Assembly (NCBI RefSeq): GCF_018390535.1
Contig: NZ_JAHBBW010000009.1
Coordinates: 102,838 to 166,837, forward strand
DNA length: 64,000 bases
Reading direction: 5' to 3'
DNA from: Bacteroides propionicigenes
Lineage (GTDB): Bacteria > Bacteroidota > Bacteroidia > Bacteroidales > Bacteroidaceae
Shown here one piece after another: positions 48,839 through 59,100 of the stretch. The notes beneath the pieces are model-generated. The model saw only the letters and a list, made by a program, of their open reading frames with translations. It ran no database searches and was not told the DNA's origin. Position 1 is the first letter of the stretch; the number at the start of each line of letters is the position of its first letter. A program made the translations under genes and the position numbers.

Positions 48839-50830
48839 TTACAGCGGAATGTATTCTACGAAAGCTTCCATTGCCTCGTAAGATGCAAGTCCCAGACTGT
48901 CGTACAGTGCGGCTGTACCACGGTTGCGGTCCTCGCTGCGCTGCCAGAACAGGCGTTCGTCGTTGCCGAGGAACGGTGCGCTCTCCATCTGGCTTTGGTG
49001 TTTCAGGATAGAGTTACGTTTGGCACGCAATTCTTCCGGGCTGATAGGCACTGCCATTTCAATGTTTTCAATTTCCCATTCTGCCCATGCGCCGCGATAC
49101 ATCCAGATGCGGCAGTCTTTCAGCCATTTGGCGCCCTCTTCCTTTTCAAGGTCGATGGCTGCAAATACGGCATCCGTACAAACACGGTGTGTGCCGTGCG
49201 GGTCGGCAAGGTCGCCGGCTACAAAGATTTGGTGAGGTTTCACTTCGCGCAACAGGTTACGTACGATTTCCACATCGGCTTCGCTGATAGGGTTCTTCTG
49301 AATCTTACCTGTTTCGTAGAACGGCAGGTCGAGGAAGTGGCAGTGATCCAACGGAATGTTGTTGTATGTACAAGCGGTACGTGCTTCGCCGCGACGTATC
49401 AGACCTTTGATGGTCAGGATGTCGCGAGTGTCCATGTCACCGTCTTTCTTATCTTTCAAGTAGTTGCGGATTTCCGTGTATTTCTCGTTGATAACCTGGT
49501 CTTCACTGTTGTTGAAGAGTTGGTTGAAACCGTTGATGAAGTGCAGGAAGCGGATTACTTCTTCATCGCCTACGGCAATGTTGCCGGAAGTCTCATATGC
49601 CACATGCACGTCGTGTTTCTGTTCTACCAGACGACGGATAGTGCCCCCCATGGATATAACATCATCATCCGGATGCGGAGAGAATACGATGATACGCTTG
49701 GGGTACGGTTTCGCACGTTCGGGACGATAGGTATCGTCTGCGTTCGGCTTGCCGCCCGGCCAACCGGTGATGGTGTGCTGCAGGTCATTGAAAATCTTGA
49801 TATTTACGTTGTATGCAGAACCGTAAAGGGCAAGCAATTCGCTCAGACCGTTTTCGTTGTAGTCTTTATTGGTCAGCTTCAGAATCGGTTTCCCGGTCAG
49901 TTGGCACAACCAGACAATGGCGCTGCGAATCAGCTTGTCGTTCCATTCGCAGGAAGTCACCAGCCAGGGACGTTGGATACGTGTCAGGTTGGCGGCAGCC
50001 GAAAGGTCGATAGCAATATGGGCATTGTTGTGCGTTTGCAGATAAGATGCGGGAATGGTATCCGTAACATTGCCTTCCACACATTCTTTCACCATTTTGG
50101 CTTTTTCTTCACCCCATGCCAGCAGATATACTTTCTTGGCGGAGAGAATCGTAGCCACACCCATAGTGATGGAGCTTATCGGGGTATTTTCAATAGTACC
50201 GAACGTCTTGGATGCTTCGTTGCGCGAGTCGCTGTCCAACAGAATCAGACGGGTGGTGGAGTTCAGGCGTGAACCCGGTTCGTTGAACCCGATGTTGCCG
50301 ACACGTCCGATACCCAATACGGCTATGTCAATTCCGCCAAAGCTTTCGATACGTTGCTCGTACAAGCGGCAGTATTCGAAAATGGTATCTTTGGCAATAG
50401 TACCGTTGGGGCTGAACACGTTCTGCATATCAATATCCACGTGGTCGAGGAGCATTTCCTTCAAGGCGTTGAGGTTGCTGTTGACCGCGTCCGATGCCAG
50501 AGGATAGTACTCATACAGGTTGAATACCACTACATTGCGGAAACTCAGTCCTTCTTCTTTATGCATACGTACAAGGGCCGAATATACATTGCGCGGAGAG
50601 TTACCGCCTGCCAAGGCAAGCACGCAGAAGCGTCCGGCTTTCTGCTTGTCACGAATCACTTGTGCAATGTCCAACGCAATTTGGTTGGCTCCTTCTTCGG
50701 GAGACTCGTAAATGTCGGTCGGAATTTTTTCGAGACGTGTCAGTACCGACCGTTCGAAAGCGTTCTCAGGTCTGTAGTACCTGGGGGATACTCTGTTTAG
50801 AGTAATTTGAGAACTAAGATTGGTTTTCAT
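48839..50830 (-). CDS. NagB-like/LmbE-like (PIG-L deacetylase) fusion
   Basis: A 663-residue two-domain protein. Residues 1-290 are glucosamine-6-phosphate deaminase (NagB)-like, and about 375-663 are a LmbE/PIG-L deacetylase with the metal motif SPHPDDDVISMGGT (H386-D390) and HGTHR downstream. It is often annotated nagB. In the NagB part the catalytic positions differ: FNMDEY of E. coli NagB reads FNLYEY (Tyr106) and GPDGH reads GRVGN (176-179), so the usual Asp72, Asp141 and His143 are missing. The deacetylase part keeps its motif. It pairs with nagA upstream on the same strand, 103 bp away. Confidence 0.85.
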   Translation of the reverse strand: MKTNLSSQITLNRVSPRYYRPENAFERSVLTRLEKIPTDIYESPEEGANQIALDIAQVIRDKQKAGRFCVLALAGGNSPRNVYSALVRMHKEEGLSFRNVVVFNLYEYYPLASDAVNSNLNALKEMLLDHVDIDMQNVFSPNGTIAKDTIFEYCRLYEQRIESFGGIDIAVLGIGRVGNIGFNEPGSRLNSTTRLILLDSDSRNEASKTFGTIENTPISSITMGVATILSAKKVYLLAWGEEKAKMVKECVEGNVTDTIPASYLQTHNNAHIAIDLSAAANLTRIQRPWLVTSCEWNDKLIRSAIVWLCQLTGKPILKLTNKDYNENGLSELLALYGSAYNVNIKIFNDLQHTITGWPGGKPNADDTYRPERAKPYPKRIIVFSPHPDDDVISMGGTIRRLVEQKHDVHVAYETSGNIAVGDEEVIRFLHFINGFNQLFNNSEDQVINEKYTEIRNYLKDKKDGDMDTRDILTIKGLIRRGEARTACTYNNIPLDHCHFLDLPFYETGKIQKNPISEADVEIVRNLLREVKPHQIFVAGDLADPHGTHRVCTDAVFAAIDLEKEEGAKWLKDCRIWMYRGAWAEWEIENIEMAVPISPEELRAKRNSILKHQSQMESAPFLGNDERLFWQRSEDRNRGTAALYDSLGLASYEAMEAFVEYIPL

Positions 50831-50933
50831 ACAATAATTTGGTTATTAATAAAATGATTAAAGCTGTTCGCTTATTCAAAACTTAACAAAAATACGAAAA
50901 ACAAAGTTCATTCGCATTATGTTGAGATAAATT

Positions 50934-52100
50934 TTATGATAAAGTATTGGTTTCAGGTACTAATTTACCCATTGCCCATACTGCTCTTATCTTTAATTCT
51001 TCGTCCATAACGATAATATCAGCGTCTTTTTCCTTCTGGAGCGATCCCTTGCGGTCATATACACCCATGATGCGTGCCGGTGTTTCGGACACCATACGCA
51101 CGGCGTCTGCCAAAGGTATGTCAGCTTTCTGTACCATTGTGCGTATCAGGCGGTCCATGGTTGCCACACTGCCGGCAAGGGCGGAGTGGTCTGCCAGCTT
51201 GCATACGCCGTCTTCAATGATGACACGAGGGTCGAAGGCCTCTTTGCTGTCACTTGCGGCACATGCCAGGGCGTCGGTGATGGCGCACATCCGTTCCACG
51301 CCTTTTATCTTGTAGACCAGACGCAGGATTGTGGGCGGTACGTGAATTCCGTCGGCCACTACTTCCACTGTCATATCGTCCATGAGGTAAATGCTTTCCA
51401 CAGTTCCTTCGTATTTATATTCGCGGCGTTTGTGGAATCCGGGCATTGCGTTGTAGAAGTGTGTGGCATGTGTATATCCGGCTTCATAGGCGGTGCGTAT
51501 ATCTTCAAATTCGGCTTGGGTATGGGCTACCGAAGCCAAGATGCCTTTTCCGGTGATGTATTTACCGAACTGCATGGCTCCGGGCAATTCGGGAGCGGCA
51601 TCCCAGCGTTTGATGCAGTGCCAGTTTTCTACGATAGGGATATATTCGTTAGGATCGGGATTCTTGATGTTCTCGGGCATCTGTCCGCCTGCCATTGCCA
51701 TATTCAGATAGTGCCCCTCGAGATGAAGACCCAGTATCGGACTATCTTTTTCAGCCATCATCTTCGTGCAAGTTTCCGCCGCCTGCTCAATCATCGGTAC
51801 GGTGGAGGAGGACAGGGTAGGGAATATGCTGGTAGTTCCGTATTTCATGTGGGTCTTGACAGCACCTCGGAAAGCATCTTCGGTACATTCCATGAAATCG
51901 CGTCCGCCGCCGCCATGCGCATGGATTTCTACACCGCCGGGCAGTACATACATTCCTTTTACATCAATCAGCTGTGCACCGATAACGGCAAGATCGCAAT
52001 TGGTTACTTCTAAAATTTTTCCGTCTCTGATAAGTACGGAACCGTCCTTGAGCCATCCTTGCGGGGTCAAGATACGTGCGTTGATAAGTTGAGTCAACAT
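50934..52100 (-). CDS. nagA: N-acetylglucosamine-6-phosphate deacetylase
   Basis: A 388-residue amidohydrolase with the family metal-site motifs in order: EIHAHGGGGRDF, HLEGHYL, SVAHTQAEF, THATHFYNAM and AITDALA. All key His, Glu and Asp residues are present. It hydrolyses N-acetylglucosamine-6-phosphate to glucosamine-6-phosphate and acetate. The NagB-LmbE fusion follows downstream. The 250-bp gap to the SIMPL gene shows only A+T-rich sequence. Confidence 0.92.
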   Translation of the reverse strand: MLTQLINARILTPQGWLKDGSVLIRDGKILEVTNCDLAVIGAQLIDVKGMYVLPGGVEIHAHGGGGRDFMECTEDAFRGAVKTHMKYGTTSIFPTLSSSTVPMIEQAAETCTKMMAEKDSPILGLHLEGHYLNMAMAGGQMPENIKNPDPNEYIPIVENWHCIKRWDAAPELPGAMQFGKYITGKGILASVAHTQAEFEDIRTAYEAGYTHATHFYNAMPGFHKRREYKYEGTVESIYLMDDMTVEVVADGIHVPPTILRLVYKIKGVERMCAITDALACAASDSKEAFDPRVIIEDGVCKLADHSALAGSVATMDRLIRTMVQKADIPLADAVRMVSETPARIMGVYDRKGSLQKEKDADIIVMDEELKIRAVWAMGKLVPETNTLS

Positions 52101-52349
52101 AGGATTTAGGGGTTAGTGTTAATAAATAAATTGTGTCAGTCGTTAGACATCGTTTCAAAGGACAAAAATAACTACTTTTTGGGTAAGATGCGCTTATACG
52201 TTTAGATATTTTCATTAAATACTCTAAAATTTGATGCGTAATATTTAAAGAAATACCTATTTAATATCTTTTAATCAGGATGATGGTAGGCGGGAACTTT
52301 AATTTCGTTATTTTGTTTTACCTATAATAAACTTATAAAACTATTGATT

Positions 52350-53051
52350 ATGAAAACATGGAAAGTAGAAGCAGCTATTATTGCCCTCGGTATGGTTTTG
52401 CTGGGAGTGGTAATAAAATGGGGTATAAACGACTTTATAGACAAAGAACGTATTGTCAGTGTAAAGGGGCTGGCAGAAATGGAAGTTCCCGCTGATAAGG
52501 TGATATGGCCTTTGATGTACAAGGACATCGGGAATGACCCGTCTTTGCTCTATGCCAATATGGAACAGAAGAATAAGGCTATTGTGAAGTTCCTGGAAAG
52601 CAACGGCATCGCGAAAGAAGAAATCAGTATCGCCCCTCCGGAGGTGATAGATATGCAGGCCGAACGCTATGGAAACCGCGATATAGTTTATCGGTATAAT
52701 GCCACATCGGTCATTACGGTTACTTCAAAGGATGTGGATAAAGTGCGGAAGCTGATGTCGGAGCAAGCCGAACTGCTGAAACAGGGCATTGCCATTAGCG
52801 GAGGTGATTATCGCTATAACGTAGTGTATGAGTTTACAGGCTTGAACGACGTGAAACCGCAAATGATAGAAGAAGCCACGAAGAATGCCCGTGCAGCTGC
52901 CGAGAAGTTTGCAAAAGACTCGGACAGCAGTCTGGGAAAGATACGGAATGCCTCGCAGGGACAATTTTCCATATCGGACAGAGATGCCAATACACCTTAT
53001 ATTAAAAGTATACGCGTAGTGACTACCGTGAATTATTATCTGAAACGATAA
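52350..53051 (+). CDS. SIMPL domain (DUF541) protein
   Basis: A 233-residue protein with one N-terminal transmembrane or signal segment (about 8-25) and the SIMPL domain (VSVKGLAEMEVPADKVIWPL, then KVRKLMSEQAELLKQGI). Family members are periplasmic or membrane-anchored proteins of ill-defined function. ATG 52350 is used; a TTG two codons earlier is possible. Its 3' end overlaps the convergent nitrilase gene by 29 bp. Confidence 0.82.
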   Translation: MKTWKVEAAIIALGMVLLGVVIKWGINDFIDKERIVSVKGLAEMEVPADKVIWPLMYKDIGNDPSLLYANMEQKNKAIVKFLESNGIAKEEISIAPPEVIDMQAERYGNRDIVYRYNATSVITVTSKDVDKVRKLMSEQAELLKQGIAISGGDYRYNVVYEFTGLNDVKPQMIEEATKNARAAAEKFAKDSDSSLGKIRNASQGQFSISDRDANTPYIKSIRVVTTVNYYLKR

Positions 53052-53820
53052 TGAAAGAATCCGCATCTTTCCATGCGGGAAATTTACTCCTGAATCCTTG
53101 CAGTGCGGGAAGTTCAAAGGTGGCGGTGGCAGTTCCTTCTTCATTGTCGGGAACTTGAGCCATCAGTTCACCCTTGTAGGAGTAGATGGCGCTGCCGCCG
53201 TTGTAGGGGAATTGATTGCCGTCCGTACCGACGCGGTTAACTCCGCAGACATAACAGATGTTTTCCAGAGCGCGTGCCTGCAAAAGTACATCCCAGACTT
53301 TTCGTCGGGGCACGGGCCAGTTGGCAACGTAAATCACCAAATCGTATTCATTGTTTACATTCCGGCTCCACACCGGGAAACGAAGGTCGTAGCACACGAG
53401 CAACAGTATGTTCCAACCCCGATACGGGATTATGGTACGACGACTGCCTGCCGTGAAATATTCCGTTTCGCTGCCCATACGGAACAGATGCCGTTTGTCG
53501 TAGAAGTAGGTCTCTCCTTCGGGAGTGATGAAAAAGGCGCGGTTGTAGTAGGCGTGGCGTTCGCGGGAAATGTAGCTTCCGGCGATGGCTATCCGGTACT
53601 CCGAAGCCCATTGGCGCAAGGTAGTAATGGTATCGCCTGTTACCGGTTCCGCCAGTTTATCGGTGTTCATGCTGAAGCCGGTAGAAAAAGTTTCCGGCAA
53701 AACAACAATCTCCGCCGCTCCGCGAAGTGTTTCCAGCTTTTCGCGAAGACAACGGAGATTGTCTTGTTTATTTTCCCAAGCAATATCCGTTTGCAGGATA
53801 CTGACACGTAGTTGGTTCAT
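53023..53820 (-). CDS. Nitrilase-superfamily amidohydrolase (omega-amidase type)
   Basis: A 265-residue carbon-nitrogen hydrolase with the catalytic triad Glu in VVLPETFSTGF, Lys in YDKRHLF and Cys in LLVCYDLRFP. It resembles YafV/Nit2-type omega-amidases that hydrolyse 2-oxoglutaramate-like amides. It overlaps the SIMPL gene tail to tail by 29 bp. The acyltransferase gene lies 30 bp upstream on the same strand. Confidence 0.87.
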   Translation of the reverse strand: MNQLRVSILQTDIAWENKQDNLRCLREKLETLRGAAEIVVLPETFSTGFSMNTDKLAEPVTGDTITTLRQWASEYRIAIAGSYISRERHAYYNRAFFITPEGETYFYDKRHLFRMGSETEYFTAGSRRTIIPYRGWNILLLVCYDLRFPVWSRNVNNEYDLVIYVANWPVPRRKVWDVLLQARALENICYVCGVNRVGTDGNQFPYNGGSAIYSYKGELMAQVPDNEEGTATATFELPALQGFRSKFPAWKDADSFIIVSDNNSR

Positions 53821-53850
53821 TTTGACAAGCGGTTGTTGCCAACCGTTCTT

Positions 53851-54405
53851 TTAAATCGTTCCGATTGAGAAATTTTCAGGTACCTTTCCATGAAAGTCCT
53901 TGAAATAGAGTTTTATCTCATGCATATCCTTTTCAAAATCTCCCGTCGGCATTATTGCTTTGGTGGAGGTTATGGTCTTGGAAGGATAATCTATACCGAT
54001 TAGCATGATAGGGACTTGTGCTTGCCGGGCGATGAAGTAAAATCCCTTTTTCCAGTTAGGATTGGGCTTACGTGTTCCTTCCGGAGTGATGGCTAAATGG
54101 AACTGTTTGCTTTCGGCAAATTTGTGTGCCATTTGGTCCACTAAGGAAGTTTTGCGGTTCCGGTCTACCGGTATACCGCCCACAGCTTTGAATATCAAAC
54201 CCAACGGGAAGAAAAACCACTCTTTCTTCATCATAAAGCTGGTTTTCCGTCCGATGGCGCCATAAAACAGTTTACCGATAAATAAATCCCAGTTGGATGT
54301 ATGCGGTGCTGCACAGATGACACATTTGTCATAGTTGGGCACTGTTACATTTGTTTTCCAGCCTAACAGGCGATAATAGATAAAACTATATAGTCTTTTC
54401 TTCAT
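53851..54405 (-). CDS. 1-acyl-sn-glycerol-3-phosphate acyltransferase family protein
   Basis: A 184-residue acyltransferase with the HX4D motif (HTSNWD) and PEGTRK, the catalytic and phosphate-binding blocks of PlsC-type enzymes. It is shorter than typical PlsC but complete in motifs. It probably acylates lysophosphatidate or a related lipid at the membrane. It follows a small gene by 5 bp and precedes the omega-amidase gene. Confidence 0.85.
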   Translation of the reverse strand: MKKRLYSFIYYRLLGWKTNVTVPNYDKCVICAAPHTSNWDLFIGKLFYGAIGRKTSFMMKKEWFFFPLGLIFKAVGGIPVDRNRKTSLVDQMAHKFAESKQFHLAITPEGTRKPNPNWKKGFYFIARQAQVPIMLIGIDYPSKTITSTKAIMPTGDFEKDMHEIKLYFKDFHGKVPENFSIGTI

Positions 54406-54410
54406 TCTTA

Positions 54411-54680
54411 TTATTTAAGTTTGCCGATAGCTTCGATAACTTCGTCCACTTTTGCGTTAAAATCAGAACGGAATTTCTTGTAGTAACCTTTTACATTTCC
54501 CGGTTCGGTGTGGCTGATGCGGCTGATGAATTCATCTTGTATTTTCAGAATCTTGCCCATTAGCTCATCGGCTTTCTTTTTGTCTGTTCCGGGCACGTAC
54601 AGGCTGTTCATCAGACATTCGGCGAATAACTCACCGGTAATATAGTTGACGTTCTTTTTCAATACTCTTCTACTTGCCAT
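54411..54680 (-). CDS. Hypothetical 89-residue protein
   Basis: A basic, helical protein (MASRRVLKKNVNYITGELFA) with no recognised domain. It lies 5 bp upstream of the acyltransferase gene and is likely co-transcribed with it. The gap to the RND operon (54681-54985) contains no supported feature besides the adaptor start region. Confidence 0.65.
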   Translation of the reverse strand: MASRRVLKKNVNYITGELFAECLMNSLYVPGTDKKKADELMGKILKIQDEFISRISHTEPGNVKGYYKKFRSDFNAKVDEVIEAIGKLK

Positions 54681-54985
54681 AATCTTTACTTTTTATGTGA
54701 ATAAATTGAATTATTTTCGGTAAAGATAGTGTTTTTCTCAATGAGTGGAGAGGAAAAATGGGATTTTATGTGTTTTTAATGAGAGACGGTTCGTGGAATA
54801 ATTCTACATTTGTGGAGATTTTCTACAATCCAAGTGTGGAATATAAATAGGGTATGAGTACCTTATATATGCGTTTACAGCTGATAATTAAACTATTATA
54901 TAACAAAGATAGCCCCTTGCCGGCTTTTGGCATTGCGTTTGCTTTGAATAAAAGAAACAGGGTTAATTTTAATAAACAAACAAGC

Positions 54986-56182
54986 ATGAGACTATTTTTT
55001 ACGAAAAGAGAATTAAAGCTGAGAAAAAAAAGGGTAATAATGATGATAGCCTGTATGGCGGTGCTGCTTGCCGGTTATCTGATATTGACTTGGCCGAAAA
55101 AAGTTCAGCCGGAGGCTCCCACTGTAATTGTGGAGCCTGCCGAAGTGGGTGATGTGGAAATTTTCGGTGAATATGTAGGCCGTATTCGTGCGCAGCAGTT
55201 TGTGGAAGTACGTGCACGCGTGGAGGGTTATTTGGAAAGTATGCTTTTCGCCGAAGGTAAATATGTAACCAAGAATCAAGTCTTGTTTGTCATCAATCAG
55301 GACCAGTATCGTGCAAAGGCTGATAAGGCTCGTGCACAGTTGAAGAAAGACGAGGCGCAAGCGTTGAAAGCCAAGCGTGACTTGGAACGTATTCGGCCTT
55401 TGTATGCGCAGAATGCCGCCAGCCAGTTGGATTTGGATAATGCACAGGCAGCTTATGAAACTGCCGAGGCTTCTGTTTCCATGAGCCAAGCCGATTTGGA
55501 TCAGGCGGAACTGGAATTGGGTTATACCATTGTACGTTCCCCCCTGTCGGGACATATCAGTGAAAGGAATGTAGACTTGGGAACACTGGTGGGACCGGGA
55601 GCCAAATCCTTGCTTGCCACTGTAGTGAAGAGCGATACGGTGCTGGTTGATTTCAGTATGACTGCATTGGATTACCTTAAAAGCAAGGAACGTAATATCG
55701 AAATAGGCCGTCAGGACTCTACCCGTTCTTGGCAGCCCAATATTACGATTACTTTGGCAGATAACACTGTCTATCCTTATAAAGGTTATGTAGATTTTGC
55801 CGAACCGCAGGTTGATCCGCAGACTGGTACATTCTCCGTCCGTGCCGAGATGCCCAATCCGAACAGGGTATTATTGCCGGGGCAGTTTACGAAAGTGAAA
55901 CTGTTGCTGGATGTACGCGAGGGTGCGGTAGCGGTTCCTCAAAAGGCGGTTACCATTGAAAAGGGCGGAGCTTATATTTATGTAATGCGCCGCGACTCTA
56001 CGGTTGAGAAACGTTTCATCGAATTAGGACCGGAGTTTGGCAACAACATGGTTGTTGAACGCGGACTGGTGGCAGGCGAGCAGGTAGTGACAGAAGGTTT
56101 CCACAAGCTCACTCCGGGTATGAAAGTACGTGCGCAGGCCGTTTCCGAGAATAAATCACAGGATAACAATCTCTCAAAGTAA
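54986..56182 (+). CDS. RND efflux periplasmic adaptor
   Basis: A 398-residue membrane-fusion protein: an N-terminal membrane anchor (about 19-35), a lipoyl-like motif split by a coiled-coil hairpin (about 100-165, ALKAKRDLERIRPLYAQNAA), a beta-barrel and a C-terminal membrane-proximal domain. The start ATG 54986 is used, since the longer frame to 54854 adds non-conserved residues. It bridges the RND pump to the outer-membrane channel. The pump gene begins 7 bp downstream. Confidence 0.9.
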   Translation: MRLFFTKRELKLRKKRVIMMIACMAVLLAGYLILTWPKKVQPEAPTVIVEPAEVGDVEIFGEYVGRIRAQQFVEVRARVEGYLESMLFAEGKYVTKNQVLFVINQDQYRAKADKARAQLKKDEAQALKAKRDLERIRPLYAQNAASQLDLDNAQAAYETAEASVSMSQADLDQAELELGYTIVRSPLSGHISERNVDLGTLVGPGAKSLLATVVKSDTVLVDFSMTALDYLKSKERNIEIGRQDSTRSWQPNITITLADNTVYPYKGYVDFAEPQVDPQTGTFSVRAEMPNPNRVLLPGQFTKVKLLLDVREGAVAVPQKAVTIEKGGAYIYVMRRDSTVEKRFIELGPEFGNNMVVERGLVAGEQVVTEGFHKLTPGMKVRAQAVSENKSQDNNLSK

Positions 56183-56189
56183 TGACAGT

Positions 56190-59100
56190 ATGAAAGTGAC
56201 TTTCTTTATAGACCGCCCGGTATTCTCGGCGGTGATATCGATTGTGATTGTGATTGTCGGTATCATCGGTCTGACGATGCTTCCGGTGGATCAATATCCG
56301 CAGATAACGCCTCCTGTTGTGAAAATCAGCGCCTCCTATCCGGGAGCAAGTGCACTGACCGTATCGCAAGCGGTGGCAACTCCTATCGAACAGGAAATAA
56401 ACGGTACTCCGGGTATGTTGTATATGGAGTCCAACAGTTCAAACTCCGGCGGTTTCTCGGCAACGGTGACTTTTGATGTGTCTGCCGACCCCGATTTGGC
56501 TGCCGTAGAAATTCAGAACCGCGTGAAGCTGGCGGAAAACCGCCTGCCTGCCGAAGTTATCCAAAACGGTATTTCGGTGGAGAAGCAAGCCCCCAGCCAG
56601 TTAATGACTATCTGTTTGACTTCCAGTGACCCGAAGTTCGATGAAATCTATTTGAGTAACTTTGCTACCATCAACGTGCTCGACCTCTTGCGTCGTATTC
56701 CCGGTGTGGGACGTGTGTCCAATATCGGTAGCCGTTACTATGCCATGCAGATTTGGGCTATGCCGGACAAGCTGGCGAACTTCGGTTTGACTGTGCAGGA
56801 TTTGCAGAACGCATTGAAGGATCAGAACCGCGAGTCGGCTGCCGGTGTATTGGGACAACAACCGGTACAAGGTTTGGACATTACTATTCCTATTACAACT
56901 CAAGGTCGTCTGAGTTCCGTAAAGCAATTTGAGGATATTGTAGTCCGTGCCAATGCCAACGGGTCTATTATCCGTCTCCGCGATGTGGCGCGTGTATCGC
57001 TCGAAGCCTCTTCGTACAGTACGGAAAGCGGCATCAATGGCGAAAATGCAGCCGTTCTCGGTATCTATATGCTTCCGGGAGCTAATGCTATGGAAGTGGC
57101 GGACAATGTGAAGAAGGCAATGGAAGAAATCAGTGCGAACTTTCCTGAAGGAATGAGCTACGAGATACCGTTTGATATGACTACCTATATTTCGGAGTCT
57201 ATTCACGAGGTATATAAAACATTGTTCGAGGCATTGGTTCTGGTGGTATTGGTGGTGTTCCTTTCGCTGCAAAGTTGGCGCGCAACTTTAATTCCTGTTG
57301 TCGCAGTGCCCATATCCTTGATAGGTACTTTCGGCTTCATGCTGATTTTCGGCTTCTCGTTGAACATCTTGACTTTGTTGGGATTGATTCTCGCTATCGG
57401 TATTGTGGTGGATGATGCCATTGTGGTGGTGGAGAATGTAGAACATTTAATGGAGACGGAAAAACTTTCACCTTATGAGGCAACCAAGAAAGCTATGAGC
57501 GGTTTGACAGGCGCTTTGATCGCTACCTCGTTGGTACTCTGTGCCGTATTTGTTCCGGTAAGTTTCCTAAGCGGCATCACCGGACAGTTATATCGCCAGT
57601 TTACCATTACTATTGCGGTATCCGTATTACTCTCTACGGTTGTGGCGTTGACGCTTAGCCCTGTGATGTGCTCGCTTATCCTGAAGCCCGGTAGCGGAAA
57701 GAAAAAGAATATTGTGTTCCGCAAGATTAATGAATGGCTGAATATCAGCAACCATAAGTATGTCGGTGTTATCAGTCGCGTCATCAAGCATCCCAGACGC
57801 TTGATGAGTACATTCGGTATGGTACTGATTGCTATTTTCATTATTCACCGTCTGATACCTACCAGCTTCTTGCCGGCCGAAGACCAAGGCTATTTTAAAG
57901 TAGAACTGGAACTGCCGGAGGGCGCTACACTGGAACGCACTCGCGTGGTGACCGATCGTGCGGTGAAGTATTTGGAACAGAACCCGTATGTGGCTTATGT
58001 GCAGAATGTAACGGGTAGCAGTCCGCGTGTAGGAAGCAATCAGGCACGCAGTGAACTCACTGTTATCTTGAAGCCTTGGGAAGACCGCAAGAACACTACC
58101 ATTAACGAAATAATGGAGAAAGTGGAAAAGGACTTGACAGAATATCCCGAATGTAAAGTCTATCTCTCCACTCCGCCTGTGATTCCGGGATTGGGAACAT
58201 CCGGCGGTTTTGAAATGCAACTTGAAGCGCGGGGCGAGGCTACCTTTGACAACTTGGTACAGGCAGCGGATACTTTGATGTACTATGCCCGGAAGCATAA
58301 GGAACTGACGGGGCTTTCGTCTTCTTTGCAATCCGAAATCCCGCAACTCTATTTTGATGTAGACCGTGACAAGGTGAAGATGCTGGGTGTGCCGTTGGCG
58401 GATGTGTTCTCTACGATGAAAGCCTATACAGGTTCCGTATATGTGAACGACTTCAATATGTTCAACCGTATATATAAAGTGTATATCCAAGCGGAAGCTC
58501 CGTATCGTGAGCACAAAGAGAACATTAATCTGTTCTTTGTAAAAGCTGCCAACGGTGCAATGGTTCCGTTGACTTCATTGGGTAATGCATCCTATACCAC
58601 TGGACCGGGTAGTATCAAACGTTTCAATATGTTTACCACTGCCGTTATTCGCGGTTCGGCTGCACAAGGTTACAGCTCCGGTCAGGCTATGGAGATTATG
58701 GAACAGATAGCGCGCGACCATTTGCCGGATAATATAGGTATTGAGTGGAGCGGACTTTCCTATCAGGAAAAGAAGGCAGGCGGTCAAACCGGATTGGTGC
58801 TGACATTGGTGTTCCTTTTCGTGTTCCTCTTTTTGGCTGCGCAATATGAAAGCTGGACAGTGCCCATCGCAGTATTGCTTTCCTTGCCTGTAGCTGCTTT
58901 AGGAGCTTATTTAGGTGTTGCCGTTTGTGGTTTGGAGAATGATATCTACTTCCAGATAGGTTTGGTAATGCTTGTGGGACTTGCGGCGAAGAATGCCATC
59001 CTTATCGTAGAGTTTGCCAAAGTGCAGGTAGATAACGGGGGAGACTTGGTACAGTCGGCTATTCATGCCGCCCAACTTCGTTTCCGTCCTATTTTGATGA

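Noticed and set aside
48821..50272. Long plus-strand ORF of 483 codons
   Set aside because: It is antisense to the NagB-LmbE gene, has no domain, and has no promoter or start context.
51186..52013. Plus-strand ORF of 275 codons
   Set aside because: It is antisense to nagA and has no conserved domain.
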